Under the pieces are notes generated by a model. The model was not told where the DNA came from. It made no database searches and saw only the letters and a list, made by a program, of their open reading frames with translations. Shown piece after piece: positions 15,692 through 24,461 of a stretch of DNA of 42,970 nt. Where the stretch lies: the NCBI GenBank assembly GCA_021779095.1, contig JAJYBI010000008.1, positions 1 to 42,970 of the forward strand, written 5' to 3'. A program made the position numbers and the translations under genes. The stretch is from Deltaproteobacteria bacterium. GTDB taxonomy: Bacteria; Desulfobacterota; Desulfuromonadia; Geobacterales; JAJYBI01. How positions within the stretch are numbered: the first letter of the stretch is position 1; the number at the start of each line of letters is the position of its first letter.

Positions 15692-17038
15692 ATGACACCA
15701 CGTATCGCCACACGCATACTGACGGCCGCCCTGGTGCTGTTGCCGGCGGCGGCCATCGCCGGTACCGGTGTGGTTTCGCTCGGCGATGCCATCGGACTGG
15801 CGCTGAAACGCAACCATCTCCTGTCCGCAGCAACCTTCGAGAAGGGGGCGGCGGAGCGCGACATCGACATCTCCCGCAGCCGGTATCTCCCCAGCGTCGT
15901 GCTCGACGAGTCCTACACCGCATCCAACTCCCCCACCAACGTCTTCATGATGAAGCTGGACGAGGGGCGTTTCGCCCAGAGCGATTTTCAGCTGAACAAT
16001 CTCAACAGTCCGCAGCTGTCCAACGACTTCCGCAGCAGCGTCACCCTCCGCCAGCCGCTTTTCGATCCGAAGATCGGCTACGGGCTGGACGCCGCCCGGA
16101 CGGCGGACGAGGCGGCCGGGTTTGCCCTGGCGCGCCGCCGCGAGGATGTGGCGTTCGAGGTATTCGGCGCGTATCTCGGGGTGCAGCGGGCGAAGGCGCA
16201 ACTGGCGGCGGCGGACAAGGCGGTGGAGGCGGCAAGAGAGCACGAGCGGCTGGCGAAGGTGCGCAACGGCGCCGGCACGGGGTTGAAATCCGACGAGCTG
16301 CGCGCGGACGCCTACCTCGCCGACATGGAGCAGCAGCGGCTCACGGCGGAGAACGATGTCACCCTCGCCCGGATGCGGCTCGCGCTGGCCACCGGCGCGC
16401 CGGCGGGGTCGAGCCTGGAGGTCGGCGAGCCGGTGACGGCACCCGGTAAGCCGGCCGATACGGACCTGGTGGCGACGGCGTTCGCGAACCGACAGGACCT
16501 GCGCGCGCTGGAAAAAGAGACGGAGCGCGCCGGGATCGGGGTGAAGGAGGCGGGTAGCGCCTGGCTTCCCACGGCGTCCGCCACCGCCTCCTACCAGATG
16601 AACAGCCACGACCTGCCGTTCGGCCGTGACAACGACGCCTGGGTCGTGGGTGCCCATCTCTCCTGGGAGGCGTTCGACGGGTTCCGCCGCTCCGGCGAGA
16701 GCGGGAAGGCCCGGGCGCTGAAGAGCGCGGCGGACGAGCGGCTCATGCAGTTCCGCAAGGAGATCGCGCTGGAGGTCACGGCGTGCACCTTGCGGCGCGA
16801 CGAGGCGGCGAAGCGGCTTGCGTTTGCGCGGCAGGCGCTGGCGGACAGCGAAGAGGGGGCGCGGCTCGTGCAGACCCGCTACGCGAACGCTCTGGCGACC
16901 ATGGTGGACCTGCTGGACGCCCAGACCGCCCTCAACCGGAGCCGGTCTGCGGTAGCGGACTGCGAGGCGGACTATGCCCTCGCCGTCGGCCGGCTGGAAC
17001 ATGCCGCAGGGATATTCCTCAAGGAGGTCATGAAATGA
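15692..17038 (+). CDS. TolC-family outer membrane efflux protein
   Basis: 448 residues from the ATG at 15692 (GGAGGG upstream). It starts with a signal peptide ending AIA. Two OEP repeats follow, rich in Ala, Glu and Arg coiled-coil helices (for example AQLAAADKAVEAAREHERLAKV and VTACTLRRDEAAKRLAFARQAL). Such proteins trimerise as the outer-membrane channel of tripartite pumps. The stop overlaps the adaptor gene start (ATGA), showing coupling. The substrate is not evident. Confidence 0.92.
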   Translation: MTPRIATRILTAALVLLPAAAIAGTGVVSLGDAIGLALKRNHLLSAATFEKGAAERDIDISRSRYLPSVVLDESYTASNSPTNVFMMKLDEGRFAQSDFQLNNLNSPQLSNDFRSSVTLRQPLFDPKIGYGLDAARTADEAAGFALARRREDVAFEVFGAYLGVQRAKAQLAAADKAVEAAREHERLAKVRNGAGTGLKSDELRADAYLADMEQQRLTAENDVTLARMRLALATGAPAGSSLEVGEPVTAPGKPADTDLVATAFANRQDLRALEKETERAGIGVKEAGSAWLPTASATASYQMNSHDLPFGRDNDAWVVGAHLSWEAFDGFRRSGESGKARALKSAADERLMQFRKEIALEVTACTLRRDEAAKRLAFARQALADSEEGARLVQTRYANALATMVDLLDAQTALNRSRSAVADCEADYALAVGRLEHAAGIFLKEVMK

Positions 17039-18144
17039 TGAACCGGATGCGGATGCCGGTTGTGCTGCTGGCGCTTTCCCTTGTCGTGTCGGCAGGGTGC
17101 AGCAGGGAGGGTGCGGAGAAGGCTGCGGCGCCGTCCGTTACCGTCAGGGGGGTGACGACGGAACAGGTGACAAGCGGCCCGCTGGCCGACCGTATGGAGG
17201 CGGTGGGGACGGTGACGTCGCGCAATGCCGCCCAGATCGCCGCCCGGATACCCGGAACGGTCGCGACTCTCGCGATCAGGGAAGGTGACCGGGTACGGAA
17301 GGGGCAGCTGCTCCTGACCCTGTCGTCGCCCGAGACCGGCGCCTCTGCGGCCGCTGCGGCAGCGGGGGTGGAGGAGGCGAGCCGCGGCCTGGCGGAGGCA
17401 AAGTCCCGCCGGGCGCTCTCGGACACCACCTTCCAGCGGTACGAGAAGATGTACCGGCAGCAGGCGGTCACCGCCCAGGAGTTCGACGAGAAGCGGACCG
17501 CCCGCGATCAGGGTGTCGAAGGTGTCGCCCGGGCCGAGGCACGGCTCGCCCAGGCACGGGAGACGGCCAAGAGCGAAGCGGCCCTGGCGGGATACGGCCG
17601 GATCACCGCCCCCTTGAGCGGCCTCGTCACCGCCAAGGCGGTGGAACTGGGTCAGACGGTCTTCCCTGGCACGCCGCTTCTGACCGTGGAGGACGAGGGG
17701 GCGCTGCAACTGGTGGTGGCGGCCCCGGAGTCGCTCCTGGGGAAGGTGAAACCGGGGATGCGGGTGCCGGTCGCCGTTGACGGTGCGCCTGCAGCTACGG
17801 AGGGGACCGTCGCCGAGGTGGTGGCCGCGGTCGATCCGGCGAGCCGCACCTTCACCGTCAAGCTCAACCTGCAGGCCCAGGGGCTTAAGTCGGGGAGCTA
17901 CGGTCGGGCCCTGTTCCCCGCCGGCGAGAAGACGGCGCTCACCGTGCCGGCGTCCGCCGTCGTCACGAAGGGGGCGCTCTCGTCCGTCTGGGTCGTGGGG
18001 CAGGACGGCATCGCCCGGATGCGGCTCGTGAAGCCCGGCACGACCTCAGGCGGCCGGACCGAGATCCTGGCCGGCTTGGCGGACGGCGACCGGGTCGTGA
18101 CCGGTGGCGTGGAGAAGGTCACGGACGGTGCTCAGATAAAATGA
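17035..18144 (+). CDS. RND efflux periplasmic adaptor lipoprotein
   Basis: 369 residues from the ATG at 17035 (or the next ATG at 17038). A lipobox VVSAGC gives an inner-membrane lipid anchor. Layout is typical of HlyD/AcrA adaptors: a barrel-sandwich half (AAQIAARIPGTVATLAIREGDRV), a helical hairpin at about 100-180, the second half (YGRITAPLSGLVTAKAVELGQTV), a beta-barrel, and a membrane-proximal domain. It connects the RND pump to the TolC-type channel encoded just upstream. Confidence 0.93.
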   Translation: MMNRMRMPVVLLALSLVVSAGCSREGAEKAAAPSVTVRGVTTEQVTSGPLADRMEAVGTVTSRNAAQIAARIPGTVATLAIREGDRVRKGQLLLTLSSPETGASAAAAAAGVEEASRGLAEAKSRRALSDTTFQRYEKMYRQQAVTAQEFDEKRTARDQGVEGVARAEARLAQARETAKSEAALAGYGRITAPLSGLVTAKAVELGQTVFPGTPLLTVEDEGALQLVVAAPESLLGKVKPGMRVPVAVDGAPAATEGTVAEVVAAVDPASRTFTVKLNLQAQGLKSGSYGRALFPAGEKTALTVPASAVVTKGALSSVWVVGQDGIARMRLVKPGTTSGGRTEILAGLADGDRVVTGGVEKVTDGAQIK

Positions 18145-18153
18145 TTTTACATC

Positions 18154-18334
18154 TGCCACAGAGACAAGGAGAAAACCTTAAACCTTAATGGTACACGGAT
18201 CAAATCTGAAAAGGCGGATAACTGCGGATCAAGCTCTTTCATGTACTGCTTAATCCGCCTTTATCCGATGTTTCCGCCTCTTCCGTGTACTATTGCCGTT
18301 CCGCTTTTCTCTGTGTCTCTGTGCCTCTGTGGCA
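18154..18334. repeat. 181-bp palindromic element inside the efflux operon
   Basis: Outer arms TGCCACAGAGACAAGGAG and its partner of the CTCTGTGTCTCTGTGCCTC type (18305-18334), with inner arms AAAGGCGGAT / ATCCGCCTTT. It separates the adaptor and pump genes. If translated it would give a FSLCLCASVAK peptide; that is not taken as part of the pump. Confidence 0.8.
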
Positions 18335-18346
18335 AAAAGGTTTGTT

Positions 18347-21300
18347 ATGAATAAGCTCGGATTTGCCGGAAAAATCGCCCATGCCTTCATCGACTCCAAG
18401 CTGACCCCGCTCATCGTGGTGGCGGCGCTCCTGCTCGGCGTCTTTGCCATCAAGATGACCCCCCGCGAGGAGGAGCCGCAGATCGTCGTGCCGATGGTGG
18501 ACATCTACCTCCCCATGCCGGGTGCCTCCCCGAAAGAGGTGCAGGAGCGGGTGGTGAAGCCGGTCGAGGCGAAGATGTGGGAGATCAAGGGGGTGGAGTA
18601 CGTCTATTCCATGAGCCGCCCCGGCATGGGGATCGTCACCGTCCGGTTCCTGGTGGGCCAGAACATGGAGGACTCCCTCGTCAAGCTCTACAACAAGGTG
18701 ATGAGCAACCGCGGCATCCTGCCGCCGGGGGCCGGCGAGCCGCTCGTCTCTCCCAAGTCCATCGACGACGTGCCGATCCTGACCCTCACCCTCTGGTCCG
18801 ACCGGTACGATAACGGCACCCTCCGGACCCTGGCCCGTTCCGTCTGCAACGAGCTGGAGAAGAGCGACAACGTGGCGGAGACGGAGATCAAGGGGGGACT
18901 TTCCCGGGAGGTGCGGGTGCGGCTGGACGCAGGGCGGCTCGCCGCCCGGAACGTCTCGCCCCTGCAGGTGGACGCGGCGCTTCGTCGGGGGAACGACTCC
19001 GTGCAGGCCGGCTCGTTCGCCGCAGGTAATAAGGAATACCTGGTGGACGCGGGGCAGTTCCTGGACAATGTGGACGCGGTGCGGCGGATCGTAGTGGCAG
19101 TTTATAACGGCAAGCCGGTCTATCTTGCGGATGTGGCCTCGGTGGAAGATGGGGTTGAGGACCCGCAGGACTACGTCTTCTTCGGCCTCGGCCCGGCCGA
19201 TAGGACCTATAGGTCCCATGGGTCCTATTCCACCAATGCCCTCTACCCGGCGGTGACCATCTCCGTCGCCAAGCGGAAAGGGGCCAACGCCACCTGGGTG
19301 GCGGACGACCTCTTGAAGCGGGTGGAGTACCTGAAGGGGCGGATGATCCCGTCGGACGTGCAGGTGACGGTCACCCGCAACTACGGCGAGACGGCGAAGG
19401 AGAAGAACAACGAGCTCCTGTTCCATATGTTCCTGGCGGCCATCTCCGTCACCATCCTCATCGCCCTCTTCATGGGGTGGCGGGCCGGGGCGGTGGCGGC
19501 GGTGGCGATCCCCGTGACCCTGGCGCTCACCATGCTCTTCTTCTACCTGATCGGCTACACCCTGAACCGGATCACCCTCTTCGCCCTCATCTTTTCAATC
19601 GGCATACTCGTGGACGACGCCATCGTCGTGGTGGAGAACATCCACCGGTACTTCACCACCACGCGGATGAAGCCGCTGGATGCGGCGGTAAAGGCGGTGG
19701 ACGAGATCGGCAACCCGACGGTGCTTGCCACCTTCGCGGTCATCGCCTCCATCCTCCCCATGGGGTTCGTGGGGGGGCTCATGGGGCCGTACATGCGCCC
19801 GATCCCGATCGGCGCCAGCACCGCCATGCTCCTCTCCATGTTCATCGCCTTCATCGTCACGCCGTACTTCGCCTACCGGCTGATGAAGGGGGAGTCCCAC
19901 TTCGGCAGCGACGCGGCGCCGGAGGAGTCGAAGCTCACCGCCTTCTACCGGAAGGGGATGGGGGCGCTCCTGCACCGGCCGCGCCTGCGCCACGGCTTCC
20001 TGGCCATGGTGGTGGTGCTGCTGCTCGCCTCCTGCTCCCTGATATATTTCAAGCTCGTGACGGTGAAGATGCTGCCGTTCGACAACAAGAACGAGCTGCA
20101 GGTGATCGTCGACGCCCCCGACGGCACCCCCCTGGAGGAGACGGCCCGCATGACCGCCGAGATGGGGGAGGCGCTGAAAAACGTCCCGGAGGTGACGAAC
20201 TTCCAGACCTACGTGGGGACGAGCGCGCCGTTCAACTTCAACGGGCTCGTGCGCCACTACTACCTGCGCAAGGGGCCCAACGTCGCCGACATCCAGGTGA
20301 ACCTGCTTCCGAAGGATGAGCGGAGCGCCCAGTCCCACGACATCGCCAAGCGGGTCCGGCCGCTCGTGAAGGCGGTCGCCGACCGGTACGGCGCCCGCGT
20401 GAAGGTGGCGGAGATCCCGCCGGGACCGCCGGTCCTCTCCACCCTCGTGGCGGAGATCTACGGTCCCGACGACGCGACGCGGGCCGATATCGCCCGACAG
20501 GTGAAGGCGATCTTCTCGAAGACCGCCGGCGTGGTGGATGTGGACTGGTACCGCGAGGACGACCAGCACAAGTACCGCATCGCCGTGGACCGTGAGAAGG
20601 CGGCGCTGAACGGCATCGCCACCGCCGACGTGGCGCGGACGCTCAGGATCGCCCTGGAGGGTGAGGACGCGGGGCTCCTCCACGTACCGAACGCGAACGA
20701 GCCGGTTCCCATCAACCTGCGGCTCCCCGTGGCGAGCCGCAGCTCCGTGGCGGCGCTCTCCTCCATCTACCTCCCGTCGCCCCGCGGCAACGTGCCGTTG
20801 TCCCAGCTGGTCCGGGTCACCGACACCATCCAGGAGAAGACCCTCTACCGCAAGAACCTGAAGGACGTGATCTACGTGACCGGCGACGTGGCGGGGGTCG
20901 TGGAGGCGCCGGTGTACGCCATTTTGAAGATGCAGAAGGCGATTGACAGGATACCGCTTCCCGGCGGCTACCACATCGAGCAGCTGGCGTCCCGGCAGCC
21001 CTGGAGCGAGGCGCGGCCGGGGCTCAAGTGGGACGGCGAGTGGCACATCACCTACGAGGTGTTCCGCGATCTGGGGATCGCCTTTGCCGCGGTCATGGTG
21101 CTCATCTACATCCTGGTGGTGGCCTGGTTCAAGGACTTCACCACGCCGCTCGTCATCATGGCCCCGATCCCGCTGACCCTCATCGGTATCCTGCCGGGAC
21201 ACGCCCTGTTCGGCGCCTTCTTCACCGCCACGAGCATGATCGGCTTCATCGCCCTGGCGGGGATCATCGTCCGCAACTCCATCATCCTCATCGACTTCGC

Positions 21301-21568
21301 GGAGATGAAGCGGCGGGAGGGGTTGCCGCTCGACGAGGCGATCATCGAGGCGGGGGCGGTGCGGTTCCGGCCGATGCTGCTCACCGCCGCGGCGGTCGTG
21401 GTGGGGAGCTTCGTCATCGTCTTCGACCCGATCTTCCAGGGGCTCGCCATCGCCATGATGTGCGGCGAAATCGCCTCCACGACCCTGTCGCGCATAACGA
21501 TTCCCATCCTGTACTACATTGTGCAAGGATGGAAGGAGCGGCGAGGGGCACAGCTCCCTCCCCCTTGA
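18347..21568 (+). CDS. RND-family efflux permease
   Basis: 1073 residues from the ATG at 18347. Twelve membrane segments with two large periplasmic loops; the RND motif GILVDDAIVVVENIHRY in segment 4 contains the proton-relay aspartates. Starts LTPLIVVAALLLGVFAIKMTPREEEPQI. It is an AcrB/HAE-like pump driven by proton entry, but the substrate cannot be told from sequence. An in-frame palindrome at 19200-19228 encodes extra residues (about RTYRSHGSY) in the first periplasmic loop. The upstream frame to 18293 comes from the repeat and is excluded. Confidence 0.94.
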   Translation: MNKLGFAGKIAHAFIDSKLTPLIVVAALLLGVFAIKMTPREEEPQIVVPMVDIYLPMPGASPKEVQERVVKPVEAKMWEIKGVEYVYSMSRPGMGIVTVRFLVGQNMEDSLVKLYNKVMSNRGILPPGAGEPLVSPKSIDDVPILTLTLWSDRYDNGTLRTLARSVCNELEKSDNVAETEIKGGLSREVRVRLDAGRLAARNVSPLQVDAALRRGNDSVQAGSFAAGNKEYLVDAGQFLDNVDAVRRIVVAVYNGKPVYLADVASVEDGVEDPQDYVFFGLGPADRTYRSHGSYSTNALYPAVTISVAKRKGANATWVADDLLKRVEYLKGRMIPSDVQVTVTRNYGETAKEKNNELLFHMFLAAISVTILIALFMGWRAGAVAAVAIPVTLALTMLFFYLIGYTLNRITLFALIFSIGILVDDAIVVVENIHRYFTTTRMKPLDAAVKAVDEIGNPTVLATFAVIASILPMGFVGGLMGPYMRPIPIGASTAMLLSMFIAFIVTPYFAYRLMKGESHFGSDAAPEESKLTAFYRKGMGALLHRPRLRHGFLAMVVVLLLASCSLIYFKLVTVKMLPFDNKNELQVIVDAPDGTPLEETARMTAEMGEALKNVPEVTNFQTYVGTSAPFNFNGLVRHYYLRKGPNVADIQVNLLPKDERSAQSHDIAKRVRPLVKAVADRYGARVKVAEIPPGPPVLSTLVAEIYGPDDATRADIARQVKAIFSKTAGVVDVDWYREDDQHKYRIAVDREKAALNGIATADVARTLRIALEGEDAGLLHVPNANEPVPINLRLPVASRSSVAALSSIYLPSPRGNVPLSQLVRVTDTIQEKTLYRKNLKDVIYVTGDVAGVVEAPVYAILKMQKAIDRIPLPGGYHIEQLASRQPWSEARPGLKWDGEWHITYEVFRDLGIAFAAVMVLIYILVVAWFKDFTTPLVIMAPIPLTLIGILPGHALFGAFFTATSMIGFIALAGIIVRNSIILIDFAEMKRREGLPLDEAIIEAGAVRFRPMLLTAAAVVVGSFVIVFDPIFQGLAIAMMCGEIASTTLSRITIPILYYIVQGWKERRGAQLPPP
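19200..19228. repeat. In-frame palindrome in the RND permease gene
   Basis: ATAGGACCTATAGGTCCCA followed by TGGGTCCTAT: the arms ATAGGACC and GGTCCTAT are perfect complements, with an inner GGTCCCATGGGTCC-like core. It keeps the reading frame. Confidence 0.7.
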
Positions 21569-21652
21569 TGGGGGAGGGAGGGGTGGGGGTGAATTGCTGC
21601 TGACAGATGTTTCCCCCTCCCCCTCGCCCCCTCCCACCCGGGGAGGGGGAAC
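21548..21652. repeat. REP-like palindrome (CTCCCCC type) after the RND gene
   Basis: Two hairpins of the form CTCCCCCTTGATGGGGGAG and a C-rich/G-rich pair ending CACCCGGGGAGGGGG. It may act as a stabiliser or terminator between the RND gene and the next gene. The same type occurs at 22364-22420 and 30757-30852. Confidence 0.8.
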
Positions 21653-21690
21653 GTATTATATTTTCAATTGGCTTGAAGAGGAGAAACAAG

Positions 21691-22119
21691 ATGTTCTGGA
21701 ACAACAGGAAGGACTGCAGCGAAACGGAAAATATCGCCGACCGGGTGAACTGCGAGGCGGAGGGGCTGTACCGCTCCGGCAGGATGCACTGCGCCGAGGC
21801 GGCGCTCGTGGCGTTGAAGAACGGCTTCAGGCCCGAACTCCCCGACGAGGTGGTGCAGCTGGCGGCCGGCTTCGGCGGCGGCTCCGGCACCGGCTGTATC
21901 TGCGGTGCGGTTTCCGGCGCGACCATGGCGCTGGGGCTCATCTTCCCCGACGACAAGCGGCGGGTAAAAAGGCTCACCCAGGAGCTGCACCGATGGTTCA
22001 AGGAGCAGTACGGCGCCACCTGCTGCAAGGTGGTGCTGGCCAACCACAAGGGGATCTGCGCCGAGCTGACCGGCCAGGTGGCGGGACAGGCGGCACAGCT
22101 GGTCATCAACGAACGGTAA
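21691..22119 (+). CDS. C-GCAxxG-C-C family redox protein
   Basis: 142 residues from the ATG at 21691 (GAGGAG upstream). Cysteines are arranged as in the C_GCAxxG_C_C family: HCAEAALVALKNGF, then GFGGGSGTGCICGAVSGATMALGL, then QYGATCCKVVL and KGICAEL. The conserved cysteines suggest a bound metal or Fe-S cluster; the role is not known. Followed 11 bp later by the DUF2892 gene. Part of a small redox/sulfur gene set. Confidence 0.85.
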   Translation: MFWNNRKDCSETENIADRVNCEAEGLYRSGRMHCAEAALVALKNGFRPELPDEVVQLAAGFGGGSGTGCICGAVSGATMALGLIFPDDKRRVKRLTQELHRWFKEQYGATCCKVVLANHKGICAELTGQVAGQAAQLVINER

Positions 22120-22130
22120 AGGGGAATACC

Positions 22131-22343
22131 ATGTACATCGAACGCGTCGTCCGGATCATCGCCGGGTCATTCATCCTCATCTCGCTGCTCCTGGCCCACT
22201 ACGTCAGCCCCTACTGGCTCTGGTTCACCGCCTTCGTGGGGGCGAACCTGTTTCAGTCGGGGTTCACCCAGTTCTGCCCCATGTTCAACATCCTGGCGAA
22301 GCTGGGGGTGCCCAAGTGGCCGAACGACTGCGGCTGCAAGTGA
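22131..22343 (+). CDS. DUF2892 (YgaP-type) membrane protein
   Basis: 70 residues with two membrane segments (about 9-25 and 30-46). It has the YgaP-type ending FQSGFTQFCPMFNILAKLGVPK and a CGC tail. In YgaP this segment is fused to a rhodanese; here separate rhodaneses follow, suggesting a split version of the same membrane sulfurtransferase arrangement. GGGG precedes the ATG at 22131. Confidence 0.88.
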   Translation: MYIERVVRIIAGSFILISLLLAHYVSPYWLWFTAFVGANLFQSGFTQFCPMFNILAKLGVPKWPNDCGCK

Positions 22344-22363
22344 AACGTGCCTCTTTGTGGCAT

Positions 22364-22420
22364 GCTAACCCCCCTCAATCCCCCCTTGACAGGGGGAGCG
22401 GGGAGGGGGTGCCATGATTG
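22364..22420. repeat. REP-like palindrome (CCCCCC/GGGGGG type)
   Basis: AACCCCCCTCAATCCCCCC opposite AGGGGGAGCGGGGAGGGGGT between the DUF2892 and MBL genes. Confidence 0.7.
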
Positions 22421-22432
22421 GAGGGTGGTGAT

Positions 22433-23260
22433 ATGGGAACGCGCATAACGATCCTCTGTGACAACACGGTCGGACCGCTGTCCGGCACGCTGGGGGAGCA
22501 CGGCTTCGCCGCACTGGTGGAGTACGACGGCGGCGCACTCCTGTTCGATACGGGGGGCGGCGCGACGCTCCTCCCCAACGCGGAGCGGATGCGGCGGGAG
22601 CTGCGGGGGGTGCCGGTGGTGCTGTCCCACGGCCACCGCGACCATACGGGAGGGCTTTTGCCGCTTTTGCAGCATGCCGGCGGCCGGGAGGTGCATGCCC
22701 ACCCCGGAGTCTTCGCCGCCCGGTACGCGCTCCGGAAGGGGGAGCCGCCCCGCGCCATCGGGATGCCGCACGACGAGACGCTCTTCAGGGAACACGGCGC
22801 GCGGTTCGTCCTGGAGAGCGGATTCCGGGAGATCGGCCCCGGCGTCTTCCTCACCGGCGAGGTGCCGCGGACAACGGTCTTCGAGCAGGGGGACGGGGGG
22901 CTGTTCCGGGACGATGCCGGGCAGGTTCCCGATCCGCTCCCCGACGACCAGTCGCTGGTCATCGGGACGGAGAAGGGGCTCGTGCTCGTCCTCGGCTGCT
23001 GCCACGCGGGGATCGTCAACACCATCGAGCACGCCCGGGCGCGGACCGGCATCGCCGACATCTACGCCGTGATCGGCGGGACGCACCTGGGGTTCTCCGC
23101 CGCGCACCAGCTGGAGGAGACGGTCCGGCGGCTGCGCAGCTACCGCATCCGGAAGCTCTGCGGCAGCCACTGTACCGGATTTGCCGGCGCGGCGCGGCTG
23201 GCGCGGGAGTTCCCCGGTGCGTACTACCCGGCGTGCGTGGGATATACCCTGGAAACCTGA
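22433..23260 (+). CDS. Metallo-beta-lactamase fold hydrolase
   Basis: 275 residues from the ATG at 22433 (GGGTGG upstream). The metal-binding motif SHGHRDHTGG is at about residue 65. It also has the late motifs LGCCHAGIVNT and GGTHLGF typical of the subgroup named after 7,8-dihydropterin-6-methyl-aminobenzene phosphate synthase. Substrate is unknown. The neighbourhood of rhodaneses and an ArsR regulator would fit a thiol- or sulfur-related hydrolase, but this subgroup is not the persulfide dioxygenase one. Confidence 0.85.
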   Translation: MGTRITILCDNTVGPLSGTLGEHGFAALVEYDGGALLFDTGGGATLLPNAERMRRELRGVPVVLSHGHRDHTGGLLPLLQHAGGREVHAHPGVFAARYALRKGEPPRAIGMPHDETLFREHGARFVLESGFREIGPGVFLTGEVPRTTVFEQGDGGLFRDDAGQVPDPLPDDQSLVIGTEKGLVLVLGCCHAGIVNTIEHARARTGIADIYAVIGGTHLGFSAAHQLEETVRRLRSYRIRKLCGSHCTGFAGAARLAREFPGAYYPACVGYTLET

Positions 23261-23277
23261 ACATCGAAAAGCAATTG

Positions 23278-23358
23278 TCCACGAAAGACACGAAACGCAC
23301 GAAATGTACAACCAATGCGTTCAAGGCAGTTTTCGTGAGCTTTCGTGTAGTTCGTGGA
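23278..23358. repeat. Palindromic element (CACGAAA type)
   Basis: Left arm of CCACGAAAGACACGAAACG type (23278-23304), right arm TTTCGTGAGCTTTCGTGTAG type (23331-23358). Located between the MBL and first rhodanese genes. Confidence 0.75.
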
Positions 23359-23395
23359 CGAGGTTATAAAGAACATTCCAAAGGAGTATGCGGTT

Positions 23396-23782
23396 ATGAA
23401 ACGTTTTGCAGCGGCGCTGGCAGCGTCGGTGGTGGTATTGACGATGGCCGCAACGGCGGTTGCCGCGGGGGTCAGGAACGTCTCGCCGGTCGAGGCGCAG
23501 CGGATCATGGCGACGAAGAAGAATCTGTTCCTGCTGGACGTGCGGACGCCGGACGAATACCGGCAGGCCCGCCTGAAGGGGGCGGTGCTGATCCCGATGA
23601 ACGAGATCGGGCAGAGGCTTCGCGAGGTGCCCCGGAACCGGCCGGTCCTGGTCTACTGCGCCGTGGGGTCACGGTCCGGCGCGGTCGCCGGCTATCTGGC
23701 CGGCAAGGGGTATCGTGAGGTCTACAACATTACCGACGGGATCGTCGGCTGGTACCGCAGCGGTCTCCCCATCGAGAGGTGA
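23396..23782 (+). CDS. Exported rhodanese-domain protein
   Basis: 128 residues with a signal peptide ending AVA (about residue 24), so periplasmic. Single rhodanese domain: NLFLLDVRTPDEY, GAVLIPMNEI, and the active-site loop VYCAVGSRSG with the sulfur-carrying cysteine. It would move sulfane sulfur between thiols outside the cytoplasm. AAGGAG lies 9 bases before the ATG at 23396. Followed 4 bp later by the ArsR gene. Confidence 0.9.
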   Translation: MKRFAAALAASVVVLTMAATAVAAGVRNVSPVEAQRIMATKKNLFLLDVRTPDEYRQARLKGAVLIPMNEIGQRLREVPRNRPVLVYCAVGSRSGAVAGYLAGKGYREVYNITDGIVGWYRSGLPIER

Positions 23783-23786
23783 CGGC

Positions 23787-24056
23787 ATGGAGGGGACCTT
23801 GCAGGAGAGGGCGCGGCTGTTGCGCATCCTCGGCCACCCGGTGCGGCTCAAGATCGTGACCGAGCTTGCCGGTGAACGGGCATGCGTGAAGCAGATCTGG
23901 GAGCGGCTCGACATGCCGCAGGCGGTCGTCTCCCAGCACCTGAAGATACTGAAGAACAACGGTCTCCTGACGTCGCGCCGGGAGGGGACCAAGGTCTGCT
24001 ATGCCCTGGGGGACGGCCCGCTGGCGGAACTGGTGAAGCTTTTGGGGCTCGCATGA
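23787..24056 (+). CDS. ArsR-family transcriptional regulator
   Basis: 89 residues, a minimal winged helix. Recognition helix in MPQAVVSQHLKILKNNGLL, wing SRREGTKVCYAL. Two cysteines, Cys33 (ERACVKQI) and Cys71 (TKVCY), are present; Cys33 is near the position used by arsenic- and persulfide-sensing members. It lies between two rhodanese genes, so it probably controls this set in response to a thiol-reactive signal; which one is not determined. No operator could be assigned. Confidence 0.9.
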   Translation: MEGTLQERARLLRILGHPVRLKIVTELAGERACVKQIWERLDMPQAVVSQHLKILKNNGLLTSRREGTKVCYALGDGPLAELVKLLGLA

Positions 24057-24077
24057 GAAAGAGGGGAGGAGTGGTAC

Positions 24078-24461
24078 ATGGACGGTATGATTATCGGGAT
24101 GGCGGCGGCGGGTGTCGCCCTGCTTGTGGTGCGCCGGATGTCCGGTAGCGGGGTGCCGGGGATATCCGCGGCGGATGCGCGGGCGCTTGCCGCCTCGGGC
24201 GACTGCCTGCTCCTGGACGTGCGGTCGGCAGGGGAGTGGCGAAGCGGCCGGATTGCCGGCGCAACCCATATCCCGCTGGCCGATATCGCCGCCCGCAGCG
24301 GCGAGCTCCCTTCGGGGCGGGCGATCGTGGTCTACTGCGCCTCCGGAATGAGGAGCCGGATCGCCGCGGGAACCTTGGCGAAGAAGGGGTTCGCCGACGT
24401 GCGCAACATGACCGGGGGGATCTCCGCCTGGCAGGGGCGGGGACTGCCGGTGGAGCGGTGA
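24078..24461 (+). CDS. Membrane-anchored rhodanese-domain protein
   Basis: 127 residues. The N-terminus has a short hydrophobic anchor (about residues 4-19) and then a single rhodanese domain: CLLLDVRSAGEW, GATHIPLADI, and loop VVYCASGMRS with the catalytic cysteine. GAGGAG precedes the ATG at 24078. Its 3' end directly abuts the convergent chemoreceptor gene. Confidence 0.9.
   Translation: MDGMIIGMAAAGVALLVVRRMSGSGVPGISAADARALAASGDCLLLDVRSAGEWRSGRIAGATHIPLADIAARSGELPSGRAIVVYCASGMRSRIAAGTLAKKGFADVRNMTGGISAWQGRGLPVER

Noticed and set aside
16783..17034. Longer start for the efflux adaptor gene
   Set aside because: It overlaps most of the 3' part of the TolC-type gene in another frame; the lipoprotein signal begins at 17035.
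18293..18346. N-terminal extension of the RND permease (FSLCLCASVAK)
   Set aside because: It is the translation of a palindromic repeat; the conserved protein begins at the ATG at 18347.
19595..21637. Long minus-strand frame opposite the RND permease
   Set aside because: His/Arg/Gly-rich shadow translation without start context.
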